Positions 28,492 to 36,123 of a stretch of DNA of 64,000 nucleotides are shown here, in pieces (the first letter of the stretch is position 1; each line of letters starts with the position of its first letter). The notes beneath the pieces are model-generated. The model searched no databases. It saw only the letters and a list, made by a program, of their open reading frames with translations, and was not told where the DNA came from. The position numbers and the translations under genes are program-made. The stretch is from Rhizobium sp. FKL33. Lineage in GTDB: Bacteria; Pseudomonadota; Alphaproteobacteria; Rhizobiales; Rhizobiaceae. Where the stretch lies: assembly GCF_005222915.1 (NCBI RefSeq), contig NZ_STFX01000010.1:124001-188000 (forward strand). The letters run 5' to 3'.

Positions 28492-29262
28492 ATGCCGCGT
28501 TTCGCCGCCAATCTCACCATGTTGTTCACCGAGCTGCCGTTCGAAGCGCGGTTTGCGGCTGCGGCGGACGCGGGATTTGAAGCGGTGGAGTTTCTGTTTC
28601 CCTATGATCATTCGCCGGAAAACGTTGCCCGCTGGGTTCAGCAGACGGGCCTTGCCGTGGCCCTGTTCAATCTGCCGCCGGGAGACTGGAGCGCCGGGGA
28701 TCGGGGTCTGGCGGTCGATCCCCGCCGGCAGGAGGAATTCGTCTCGTCACTGGCTCTCGCCCTGTCCTACGCCAAAGTTCTCGGAGTGAAGTTCCTCCAT
28801 TGCATGGCCGGCATCGCCGATCCTCGCGATCCTGCCGCAGCGCGCATATACCGCGACAACTTGTTGAGAGCGGCGGAGGCTGCGGCGGGCATCGGCGCCC
28901 AGATCCTGATCGAGCCGCTCAATCCGCGCGATATGCCTGGATATTATCTCAATGATTTCGATGTCGCCGCCGAACTGGTCCGTCAGATCGATCACCCCTG
29001 CCTGAAGCTGCAATTCGACATTTATCACCGCCAGATCCTGCACGGCGACGTGTTGACCGGGCTGAGAACGCATTTCCCGCTGATCGGCCATGTGCAGACG
29101 GCCGCCGTTCCCCATCGCGGCGAACCCGGCAGCGGGGAACTCGACGATGTCCGAATTTTTGCTGAACTCGACGCGCTCGGCTATGACGGTTTCGTGGGTT
29201 GCGAATACAGACCCATGGCCGGAACCGTCGCCGGCCTCCACTGGCTCGACCGCTATCGCTGA
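28492..29262 (+). CDS. Hydroxypyruvate isomerase / 2-oxo-tetronate isomerase family protein
   Basis: This TIM-barrel isomerase of 256 residues interconverts 2-hydroxy-3-oxo acids such as hydroxypyruvate and tartronate semialdehyde, or the four-carbon analogue. It has FAANLTMLFTELPF at the start, LIEPLNPRDMPGYYL near residue 141 with the metal-binding glutamate, LQFDIYHRQ near 178 and GCEYRP near the C-terminus, all in the family pattern. It is divergent from an AraC regulator. No glyoxylate carboligase or tartronate reductase is adjacent, so the pathway is uncertain. Confidence 0.85.
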   Translation: MPRFAANLTMLFTELPFEARFAAAADAGFEAVEFLFPYDHSPENVARWVQQTGLAVALFNLPPGDWSAGDRGLAVDPRRQEEFVSSLALALSYAKVLGVKFLHCMAGIADPRDPAAARIYRDNLLRAAEAAAGIGAQILIEPLNPRDMPGYYLNDFDVAAELVRQIDHPCLKLQFDIYHRQILHGDVLTGLRTHFPLIGHVQTAAVPHRGEPGSGELDDVRIFAELDALGYDGFVGCEYRPMAGTVAGLHWLDRYR

Positions 29263-29352
29263 GCCACATCCATCACGTGCGTGAATCGGTCGAGGCGGAT
29301 CGATTCACCGAAGTCGTTGGACGTTCGCCGGCGCGGCTGGAAGAATCGCGCC

Positions 29353-29592
29353 ATGACAGGTTCTTTCTCAGCTCCCTTGCGCCTTCGCCGCATCGATCCG
29401 GCCCGCAACATGGCGCGCTTCTATTTCCTCAGCCTGCAGCCCACCCTGTTCGGTGAAATCTCACTCATTCGCCAATGGGGCCGCATCGGCGGCGAGGGGC
29501 GAAAAAAGGTCGAAACCTTCGCCAGCGAACAGGACGCCGTCCGCGCCTGGATGCGGCTGGAGAGGATCAAGCGGCGGCGCGGCTACGGCTGA
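29353..29592 (+). CDS. WGR-domain protein
   Basis: This 79-residue protein is essentially a single WGR domain: LIRQWGRIGGEGRKKVETFAS, with the Trp-Gly-Arg triplet near residue 42, then EQDAVRAWMRLERIKRRRGYG. The domain is proposed to bind nucleic acid and occurs in PARPs and in small bacterial proteins of unknown function. The ATG at 29353 is preferred; an in-frame GTG at 29281 would add 24 poorly conserved-looking residues. It is convergent with the next gene, seven bases apart. Confidence 0.82.
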   Translation: MTGSFSAPLRLRRIDPARNMARFYFLSLQPTLFGEISLIRQWGRIGGEGRKKVETFASEQDAVRAWMRLERIKRRRGYG

Positions 29593-29598
29593 GAAACG

Positions 29599-31200
29599 TT
29601 ATGTGGCGCGGATCATGCGGGTGCATTTGTCGCCGATCATCATCGACGGCGCATTGGTGTTGCCGCCGATCAGCGTCGGCATGATCGAGGCGTCGGCGAC
29701 GCGCAGATTGGAAAGCCCCCTCACCTTCAGCGTTTCCGGATCGACCACCGCCATGTCGTCGACGCCCATCTTCACAGTGCCCACCGGGTGATAGACCGTG
29801 AGCGCTTCGGCGCGGAGATAGGCGCGGATCTCATCGTCTGTCCGGACATCCGGGCCTGGCAGGACTTCGGTTCCGTTGAGTTCTCGGAGCGCCGGCTGGG
29901 AGAAGATCGAGCGCGCCACCTTGATGCCTTCGACCAGTGTGTCGAGATCCTCGGACCGGCTGAAGAAGCGATGATCGATCAGTGCGTTACGCCGCGTTCC
30001 GTCTGCGGCGAGCGTGAGCTCGCCGATGCTTTTCGGCCGGAGCACGCAGGTATGCACGGCAAATCCATGCCCATATTCGACGAGCCGGCCGCGATGGCTG
30101 CGATAGCCCGGCACGAAATGGAACTGGATGTCGGGAAGCCCCGTCGAGAGCCGCGTCTTGGCGAAGCCGCCGGCCTCGACATAGTTGGTGGTCAGCATGC
30201 CCTTGCGGCGCAGGAGGTAATTCAGCGGGCTCGCGAGGATCGCGGGCAGATTGCCGAGCGACAGGCCGAGCGTCTTGAGGCTATTCGAGCGCACCGTGAT
30301 CATGCCGTCGATATGGTCGCGCAAATTCTTGCCGACGCCGGCAATGTCGCGCTTCACCTCGACGCCAGCGGCGGCGAGCTCAGTTGCGGGGCCGAGGCCC
30401 GAGGCAAGAAGAATGCGCGGGCTGCCGATCGCGCCGGCCGAGAGGATGATTTCGCCGTGCGCAATGATCTTGTGCACAATTCCATTGCGCACGACATTCA
30501 CGGCCGTTGCCCTGTCGTCCTCGATGTCGAGATCGACGACGTCGGTTTCGGTGAGGATGTGCAGGTTCGTCCTCCCCGCGATCGGCTTGACGAAAGCGGT
30601 GTGGGAAGAGAAGCGGCTGCCTTTGTCCTGTGTGACGTTATAGACGCCGACGCCGTGCTGACTGGGGCCGTTGAAATCGGTATTCGCGGGCAGCCCCGCC
30701 TGCTTGCCGGCCTCCACGAACATGCGGGCGACGATATTGGGATCGCGCGGATTGTCGACCAGCAATTCGCCGTCGAATCCGTGATAGACCGGGTCATGGC
30801 CGATGAGATTTCGTTCGAAACTCTTGAACACCGGCAGCACATCGTCATAGGCCCAGCCCTTGCAGCCGAGCGCGGCCCATTCGTCGTAATCCTCACGCGC
30901 GCCGCGGATATAGATCATCGAATTGATCGTCGAGGAGCCGCCGAGCGCCTTGCCGCGATTGACGGGAATGCGCCGGCCGTTCATTTCGCTTTGGGGAACG
31001 CCGACATAGCCGTAATCGAAACGCGGATTGCCGTAGAGCGAGAGAATGCCGGCTGGGACTTTCACGCGAAGGCTGTCGTCTGAGCCGCCGCCTTCGATCA
31101 GGCAGACGGTTTTCGCCGCATCCGCGCTCAGCCTGTTGGCGAGCACGCAGCCGGCCGATCCTGCGCCGACGATCACATAGTCGAAGTCTAGCTTTTCCAT
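29599..31200 (-). CDS. GMC-family FAD-dependent oxidoreductase (choline dehydrogenase-like)
   Basis: This flavoprotein of 533 residues oxidises an alcohol to an aldehyde or ketone. The FAD-binding VIVGAGSAGCVLANRLS lies near residue 10. The GMC signature GKALGGSSTINSMIYIRG is near 84. The C-terminal YHPVGTVKMG and NTNAPSMMIGDK segments hold the catalytic histidine and its partner. The second ATG (31198-31200) is used because GGAGA lies seven bases upstream. It lies downstream of an ABC importer with an 80-bp gap and may be part of that operon. The substrate is unknown. Confidence 0.89.
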   Translation of the reverse strand: MEKLDFDYVIVGAGSAGCVLANRLSADAAKTVCLIEGGGSDDSLRVKVPAGILSLYGNPRFDYGYVGVPQSEMNGRRIPVNRGKALGGSSTINSMIYIRGAREDYDEWAALGCKGWAYDDVLPVFKSFERNLIGHDPVYHGFDGELLVDNPRDPNIVARMFVEAGKQAGLPANTDFNGPSQHGVGVYNVTQDKGSRFSSHTAFVKPIAGRTNLHILTETDVVDLDIEDDRATAVNVVRNGIVHKIIAHGEIILSAGAIGSPRILLASGLGPATELAAAGVEVKRDIAGVGKNLRDHIDGMITVRSNSLKTLGLSLGNLPAILASPLNYLLRRKGMLTTNYVEAGGFAKTRLSTGLPDIQFHFVPGYRSHRGRLVEYGHGFAVHTCVLRPKSIGELTLAADGTRRNALIDHRFFSRSEDLDTLVEGIKVARSIFSQPALRELNGTEVLPGPDVRTDDEIRAYLRAEALTVYHPVGTVKMGVDDMAVVDPETLKVRGLSNLRVADASIMPTLIGGNTNAPSMMIGDKCTRMIRAT

Positions 31201-31270
31201 GCGCATATCTCCCCGCTGTCGCGCGGCATGCGCCGGCGCGAGACTGGTCTCAGCATGTCTTTTCTGAAGC

Positions 31271-31295
31271 GACGACGCTCTTAGTGAGCGTCGTC
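31271..31295 (-). terminator. Hairpin with the ATPase stop codon in its loop
   Basis: A perfect 10-bp stem, GACGACGCTC (minus strand, last codons of the ATPase) with its complement after the stop, encloses a 5-base loop that contains the TAA. No T-run follows. It may mark the 3' end of the importer transcript or protect it. Confidence 0.5.
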
Positions 31296-32072
31296 CTCGT
31301 CATTGCGAAGGAGTTCCAGGATTTCACGCTTCATGGCGATGAATTCCGGCTCCAGCACGATGTCGGCGGAGCGCGGCCGGGGGATCGTGACCTTGATTTC
31401 CTTCTTGATCAAACCGGGCCGGCCGGACATGACCAGCACCCGGTCGGCGAGCAGGATCGCTTCGTCGATGTCATGGGTGACGAAGAGCACGGTTTTCTTG
31501 GTCGATTCCCACACGCGTAGCAGCAGTTTCTGCATCTGGTGGCGGGTCTGGCTGTCGAGCGCGCCGAAGGGTTCGTCCATCAGCAGCACTTCGGGATCAT
31601 TGGCGAGCGCGCGGGCGATGGCGACGCGCTGCTTCATGCCGCCGGAAAGCTGCGACGGATAATGATTGGCGAATTTCGACAAACCGACTTCGGCGAGATA
31701 ATGATCAACCAGATCCTTGCGGGTGGCGGGGTTCAGTCCCTTTCGCTTCGGGCCGTATTCGACGTTCTGGGCGACGGTGAGCCAGGGAAACAGCGTATAG
31801 CCCTGAAACACCATGCCGCGATCGGGGCCGGGTTCGGTGACGTTGCGGGTGCCCACGGCGATGTCGCCGCCGGTCCGGTCTTCGAGACCGGCGATCAGGT
31901 AGAGAAGGCTCGACTTGCCGCAGCCTGATGGCCCGACAATGACGCAGAACTCGTTCTTCTCGACACGCAGGGAGATGTCGTTGAGCGCGAGAACCGCCTT
32001 TTTGCCGGCGCCGTAGCGCAATTGCACATGCGAGACGGAAATATCGGAGGAATTGTAATCGAGTTTGGACAT
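31281..32072 (-). CDS. ABC importer ATP-binding subunit (nitrate/sulfonate/taurine type)
   Basis: This 263-residue ATPase of the SsuB/TauB branch has Walker [10 protein letters not shown] near residue 48, FQGYTLFPWLTV Q-loop, signature LSGGMKQRVAIARA, and Walker B LLMDEPFGALD. The FPWLTV and MKQR forms are typical for this branch. It is preceded by the permease after 10 bp and by the binding protein further upstream. A hairpin spans its stop codon. Confidence 0.91.
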   Translation of the reverse strand: MSKLDYNSSDISVSHVQLRYGAGKKAVLALNDISLRVEKNEFCVIVGPSGCGKSSLLYLIAGLEDRTGGDIAVGTRNVTEPGPDRGMVFQGYTLFPWLTVAQNVEYGPKRKGLNPATRKDLVDHYLAEVGLSKFANHYPSQLSGGMKQRVAIARALANDPEVLLMDEPFGALDSQTRHQMQKLLLRVWESTKKTVLFVTHDIDEAILLADRVLVMSGRPGLIKKEIKVTIPRPRSADIVLEPEFIAMKREILELLRNDEDDAH

Positions 32073-32082
32073 GCGGCGCCTC

Positions 32083-32883
32083 TCAATTGGCCCAGGGCGC
32101 CAGATAGCGGCGGATGATGCGGAAGATCTTGTCGGTGAACAGGCCGAGCAGGCCGATCATGCCGATCGCCATGAAAATGACGTCGACCTGAAAGCCGCGC
32201 GCCGCCTTCAGCGAGATATAGCCGAGGCCGGCGCGGGCGGCGACGAGTTCGGCGACCACGAGATAGGTCCAGGCCCAGCCCATGGTGACGCGCAGCACAT
32301 CGAGAATGTTGGGCAGCGTCGCCGGCAGCACGATGTGAAACACGGTCTCGATACGACGCGTGCCGAGCGTATAGGCGGCGTTGATCAGGTCGCGCGGCAC
32401 GGAATGCGCGGCGTCGGCGATCATCACCAATTGCTGGAAGAAAATTCCGAAGATGATCACGGCCATCTTCTGTTCGATGCCGATGCCGATCCAGAGAATG
32501 AACAGCGGCACGAAGGAGGTGACGGGCAGATAGCGGATGAAATTGACCAGCGGATCGAACAGACCCTGCACCACCCGGTAGGAGCCCATCAGCAATCCGA
32601 GCGGCACCGCGAAGACGGAGGACACCACGAAGCCGAGCAGAACCACTTTCAGACTTGACGAGGTGTGTTCCCAGAGCTGGCCATTCTGGGCGAATTTGAT
32701 CGTGGTTTCAAGAACATGGCCGGGCGTCGGCAGGAACATCTCCGGCACGTATCCGGAATAGGTCACGGCGATCCAGAAGCCGACCACCAATACCCAGATG
32801 AGCACGCCCAGTCCGGCGGTCATCGATTGCGGGATGGCGCGGAATGGCGAAGCCATGTCTTTGAGAAGAGAACGTTGAGACAA
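32083..32883 (-). CDS. ABC importer permease (SsuC/TauC type)
   Basis: This inner-membrane permease of 266 residues has about six transmembrane helices, the first near residues 22-45. The coupling region INAAYTLGTRRIETVFHIVLPATLP near residue 170 matches the EAA loop of the SsuC/TauC branch. It partners the ATPase that follows and the binding protein before it. The substrate is unknown. Confidence 0.91.
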   Translation of the reverse strand: MSQRSLLKDMASPFRAIPQSMTAGLGVLIWVLVVGFWIAVTYSGYVPEMFLPTPGHVLETTIKFAQNGQLWEHTSSSLKVVLLGFVVSSVFAVPLGLLMGSYRVVQGLFDPLVNFIRYLPVTSFVPLFILWIGIGIEQKMAVIIFGIFFQQLVMIADAAHSVPRDLINAAYTLGTRRIETVFHIVLPATLPNILDVLRVTMGWAWTYLVVAELVAARAGLGYISLKAARGFQVDVIFMAIGMIGLLGLFTDKIFRIIRRYLAPWAN

Positions 32884-32934
32884 AATCGGAACTCCAACTC
32901 CAGCCCCGACGGGAGGCGGAGGCGTGCATACGGA

Positions 32935-32955
32935 CCGGGCGGCAGTGCCGCCCGG
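32935..32955 (-). other. Hairpin between binding-protein and permease genes
   Basis: CCGGGCGGCA and its perfect 10-base complement are separated by a single base (a real loop of about five), 15 bases after the binding-protein stop. No T-run follows on the minus strand, which fits a transcript-stabilising or processing hairpin. Confidence 0.6.
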
Positions 32956-32969
32956 CGGAGAGTGTTGCG

Positions 32970-33950
32970 TTACTTGATCTCGAGGAACTGGGCGTCGACG
33001 ACGTCTTCGAACTTGGCGTCCATCTTGACCTTGCCGAAGCCGCCCCAGATCTCGTTGCCGAGCTTGATCAGAGTACCGGCTTCGCTGTCTGCGCCGCCCT
33101 TGAAGAAGCGGGCGTTTTCTTCCTTGCCGTAGAAATTCACGCCGGCGGCGGAATCGGCGAAGTCCTTGGGATCGGAGAGCCAGCCGCCGACGCCCTTGGC
33201 CATGATGGCGTAGGCTTCTTCCTTGTTGGTCTTGATATATTCATTGGCCTTGTAGAGGCCTTCGACCAGCGCTTTGACGTCTTCCGGGTGCTTTTCGATA
33301 TAGTCGCAGCGCAGCGAGAGCACGTCGACGATCACGCCCGGGGTCTTGGAGGAGTCGATCAACACCTTGCCCTTGTTGGCCTTCTTGGCGAGCGTCAGAT
33401 GCGGCTCCCAGGTGACGGCGACCGGAATGCGGTCGGCCATGAAGGCGGCGGCGGCGTCGTCGGCGGTCATGTTGGTAACCTTGACGTCGGCTTCCGTCAT
33501 GCCTTCGCGCTTGAGCAGGATGTTGAACCAGAACTGCGACACCGAGCCTTCGTTCAAGCCGACTTCCATGCCCTTCAAATCCTTGATGGAATTGACGGTG
33601 GTCGGCGTCAGCATGCCGTCGCCGCCATGGCTGTCGTCGAGCGCATAGACCGTCTTGAAGCAGAAATCCTTGGTGCGGTACTGCAGCGTCTCGTCGATCG
33701 TGCCGGCGTCGCCGTCGAGTTCGCCGGAGGCTTCGGCCGCCATGGCGAGCGCATGGTCCTCGACAATCTGCAGATCGACTTCGAGGCCCTTTTCCTTGAA
33801 ATAGCCGAGGTCGCGGGCGAGGAAGAGCGGGCCGTAGCCGACCCAGGTGGTCATGCCCAGCTTCATCGTTCCGGCTTCAGCGGCGCTGGCCGCGATAAGC
33901 GCGACGCCGGCGGCCAGCGAAGTCTTGAACAGGCGAGAAAGAGATTTCAT
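32970..33950 (-). CDS. ABC importer binding protein (NMT1/THI5-like)
   Basis: This periplasmic protein of 326 residues has a signal peptide (MKSLSRLFKTSLAAGVALIA, cleavage after AEA near residue 25). The mature part, TMKLGMTTWVGYGPLFLARDLGYFKEKGLEV, is the classic start of NMT1/TauA/SsuA-type binding proteins for sulfonates, nitrate or pyrimidine-like compounds. The ATG at 33948-33950 puts the signal peptide at the N-terminus. A LysR gene lies upstream, with a LysR-type dyad in the gap. Confidence 0.9.
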   Translation of the reverse strand: MKSLSRLFKTSLAAGVALIAASAAEAGTMKLGMTTWVGYGPLFLARDLGYFKEKGLEVDLQIVEDHALAMAAEASGELDGDAGTIDETLQYRTKDFCFKTVYALDDSHGGDGMLTPTTVNSIKDLKGMEVGLNEGSVSQFWFNILLKREGMTEADVKVTNMTADDAAAAFMADRIPVAVTWEPHLTLAKKANKGKVLIDSSKTPGVIVDVLSLRCDYIEKHPEDVKALVEGLYKANEYIKTNKEEAYAIMAKGVGGWLSDPKDFADSAAGVNFYGKEENARFFKGGADSEAGTLIKLGNEIWGGFGKVKMDAKFEDVVDAQFLEIK

Positions 33951-34112
33951 GTGACGTTCCCTTGTCTGTGGTTCGTTCTCGACGTCCTGGTTGCCCATGG
34001 ATTTATGGGGCGGGAGGAGCCCTAAAACCGTGGCGCACCGGCGTCTTTTGTCGTTGCCTATACAAGTAAGCATGCTTCCTTCATTTGGAAAAATAGAGTT
34101 TTCTGACGAAAT

Positions 34113-34133
34113 TGATTAGTCTTAGCCTAATCA
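34113..34133. promoter_or_regulatory. Inverted repeat of LysR-box type upstream of the importer operon
   Basis: TGATTAG (34113-34119) and its perfect complement CTAATCA (34127-34133) flank seven bases, and the T-N11-A pattern of LysR sites is contained in them. It lies about 165 bp before the binding-protein start, downstream of the LysR gene on the same strand. That position fits activation of the importer operon. Confidence 0.55.
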
Positions 34134-34182
34134 GTCGCATTTCTATTGGGCGGGTTAGCGATTTGGGCAATAAGCGTGCAGT

Positions 34183-34215
34183 GGCCGCCCAAGCCTTAGG
34201 CGGCCTGCCTTTTTT
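34183..34215 (+). terminator. Rightward intrinsic terminator without an assigned gene
   Basis: GGCCGCC (34183-34189) pairs with GGCGGCC (34199-34205), extended by a bulged GCA/TGC, and TTTTTT follows at 34210-34215. The order stem then T-run is on the plus strand, whereas both neighbouring genes are on the minus strand. It may end a small rightward transcript. Confidence 0.55.
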
Positions 34216-34240
34216 CAATCTTTTGAGTAGGAATTTGCGC

Positions 34241-35185
34241 TCAGCGACGCTTCTGGCCCATGGTCGGCGCGACCATGCCGGGGATGTAGGAATCTGAGAT
34301 AAAGGCGCGCGCATGAGCGCTGAAGGCGGAGAGAAGCCGCGATTTGCGCAATTGCTTGAGCGTTGCGATGCCGATCGTCATCGGCCTGTGGTCGCCTGCC
34401 AGCCGCACCCGCGTCACGCGCCGGCCGTCCAGCGCTTGATCGGAACGGGAAGTGACATTGGCGAGCGTATAGCCATAGCCATTGGCGACCATGGTCCTGA
34501 TCACGTCCGGCTGGGAAAACCGAAATCCGATGGTCGGCTGCAATCCTTCCTTCAGAAACAGCGCCATGAAATATTCGGTCGAGATCGGCATATCGAGCAG
34601 GATCAGCGGCAGGTCGACGAGTTCATGCAGCGTCACGGCTGATTGCCGCGCCAGAGGATGCGTTTCGCCGACCAGCGCATGCACGGGCAGATCGACGAGG
34701 GGGATGAAATCGATATCCTGGGAGATCTGCAGGTCATAGGTGATGGCGATGTCGATCGTCGCCTTGTGCAATCCCGACAGCAGCGTCTCCTGGTGATCGG
34801 CGAAAGGGCGGATCGAGGCTCTGGGAAAGGCGGACATGAAGGACAGCGCCAGTTCCGGCAGGATCATCGGCGCAAGCGTGGTGAGGCAGCCGACATTGAG
34901 TTGCCCCCTCACCTCTTCCGAGGTTGCAGTCGCCGCCGAATAGAGCGCTTCCGCCTGTTCGATCAGGCGCTTGGCCTCCATCAGCATCACGCGGCCCGCC
35001 GGTGTCAGCGACAGGCCCTGGGCGTGGTGACGAACGAAGAGCTGCACTTCGAGCTCCTGTTCCAGCTGTGAAATCGCCGTCGAAATCGAGGGCGAGGAGA
35101 TGTTGATGCGCTCCGACGCCTGCGCAATGCTGCCGGTTTCGCCGGCGGCAATGAAATATTCGAGTTGTCTAAGCGTGAAGCGCAT
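34241..35185 (-). CDS. LysR-family regulator
   Basis: This 314-residue LTTR has an N-terminal winged helix (RQLEYFIAAGETGSIAQASERINISSPSISTAISQLEQEL, residues about 6-45) and a periplasmic-binding-type effector domain from about residue 90. It lies directly upstream of the NMT1-type importer operon on the same strand. The intervening 290 bp contain a LysR-type dyad. Control of that importer is the simplest reading; the effector is unknown. Confidence 0.91.
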   Translation of the reverse strand: MRFTLRQLEYFIAAGETGSIAQASERINISSPSISTAISQLEQELEVQLFVRHHAQGLSLTPAGRVMLMEAKRLIEQAEALYSAATATSEEVRGQLNVGCLTTLAPMILPELALSFMSAFPRASIRPFADHQETLLSGLHKATIDIAITYDLQISQDIDFIPLVDLPVHALVGETHPLARQSAVTLHELVDLPLILLDMPISTEYFMALFLKEGLQPTIGFRFSQPDVIRTMVANGYGYTLANVTSRSDQALDGRRVTRVRLAGDHRPMTIGIATLKQLRKSRLLSAFSAHARAFISDSYIPGMVAPTMGQKRR

Positions 35186-35263
35186 GCGGGGACATTCCGG
35201 TTACGATCGGCTTCGGCCCAGCGGGCGTGATCCGTTCAATCGAGCTTATCGTTCAGCGGCGTC

Positions 35264-35983
35264 TCAGCCCAGCCCGTTCTTGAGAGCATACAGCGCGCGC
35301 GACCGCTCCAGATGCTTGATCATGGCGTTTTCCGCTGCGTCGGGATCATGGGCCTCGATGGCGGCGATGATGTCCTCGTGCTCGGCCAGCGTGAAATTCT
35401 CCTTGCCGGTCCAGATCAGCATTTCCGTATGATAGGCCTTAAGCCAGCCGAGCATGGCCTCGCTGACCGCCTCGAAAATGGGATTGCCGGAGATGCGTGC
35501 AATCGCCGTATGAAACTCCATGTCGGCGCCGATGAAGCCTTCGGAATCGCCGAGCTGCGCCTTCTGCTTTTCGAGTTTGGACTTGAGTTCGCGGATCTGC
35601 TCGTCGCTCGCCTTTTCGGCGGCTTCCCGCACCATGCCGCGTTCAAAGAAGATGCGGGCGCTTTTCAGATGTTCCAGTGAATCCGAGGAGCCCGCCAGCA
35701 TGACCTTGGCCGGCAAATCTACCTGCCTCAGCAGCGATTGCGCCGTGACCTTCAATACCCGGGCGCGTTCGCCATGCGAAATTTCCACCAGCCCTTTGCC
35801 GGCGAGCGCCTGCATCGCTTCGCGGATCGCCGGCCTGCCAACGCCGAACCGCTCCATCAGCGTTCGTTCCGACGGCATTTCGTCGCCGGCCTTGAGTTCG
35901 CCCGTCTCGATCAGCGCCCGCAATCTCAGGAACACTTCGTCGGATAGCTTCCGTCGCACGATCGGTTCGGAGAGGATGGTCAT
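35264..35983 (-). CDS. GntR/FCD regulator of the D-apiose genes (inferred)
   Basis: This FadR-subfamily GntR regulator of 239 residues has an N-terminal winged helix (FLRLRALIETGELKAGDEMPSERTLMERFGVGRPAIREAM, about residues 18-57) and an all-helical FCD ligand domain with metal-ligand candidates in ADMEFHTAIARISGNP and LAEHEDIIAAI. The ATG at 35981-35983 has a GAAGG ribosome site. It is divergent from oiaX. The shared 17-bp element between them recurs upstream of apnO, so it most likely controls both apiose operons. The ligand is unknown. Confidence 0.88.
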   Translation of the reverse strand: MTILSEPIVRRKLSDEVFLRLRALIETGELKAGDEMPSERTLMERFGVGRPAIREAMQALAGKGLVEISHGERARVLKVTAQSLLRQVDLPAKVMLAGSSDSLEHLKSARIFFERGMVREAAEKASDEQIRELKSKLEKQKAQLGDSEGFIGADMEFHTAIARISGNPIFEAVSEAMLGWLKAYHTEMLIWTGKENFTLAEHEDIIAAIEAHDPDAAENAMIKHLERSRALYALKNGLG

Positions 35984-36064
35984 CGCGTTACCTTCTGTTT
36001 CGCCGCTGATCTTATGCACGATTGCGCGAAGCAAGAAAACCGTCGCCGGGCACTTGCATGACAG

Positions 36065-36085
36065 TGATACTCATTATACCAGTTG
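36065..36085. promoter_or_regulatory. Putative GntR operator, copy A, upstream of oiaX
   Basis: On the minus strand it reads CAACTGGTATAATGAGTATCA. The first 17 bases differ by a single base from the element at 47642-47658 upstream of apnO. It contains a TGRTAY-type half-site pair (TGGTAT-N5-GTATCA) such as FadR-family regulators bind. It sits 39 bp before oiaX and 82 bp before the regulator gene. Confidence 0.65.
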
Positions 36086-36123
36086 TCTGCGAGTTGCAAC
36101 GCGAATGCTCGGGGAGGAGCGGC

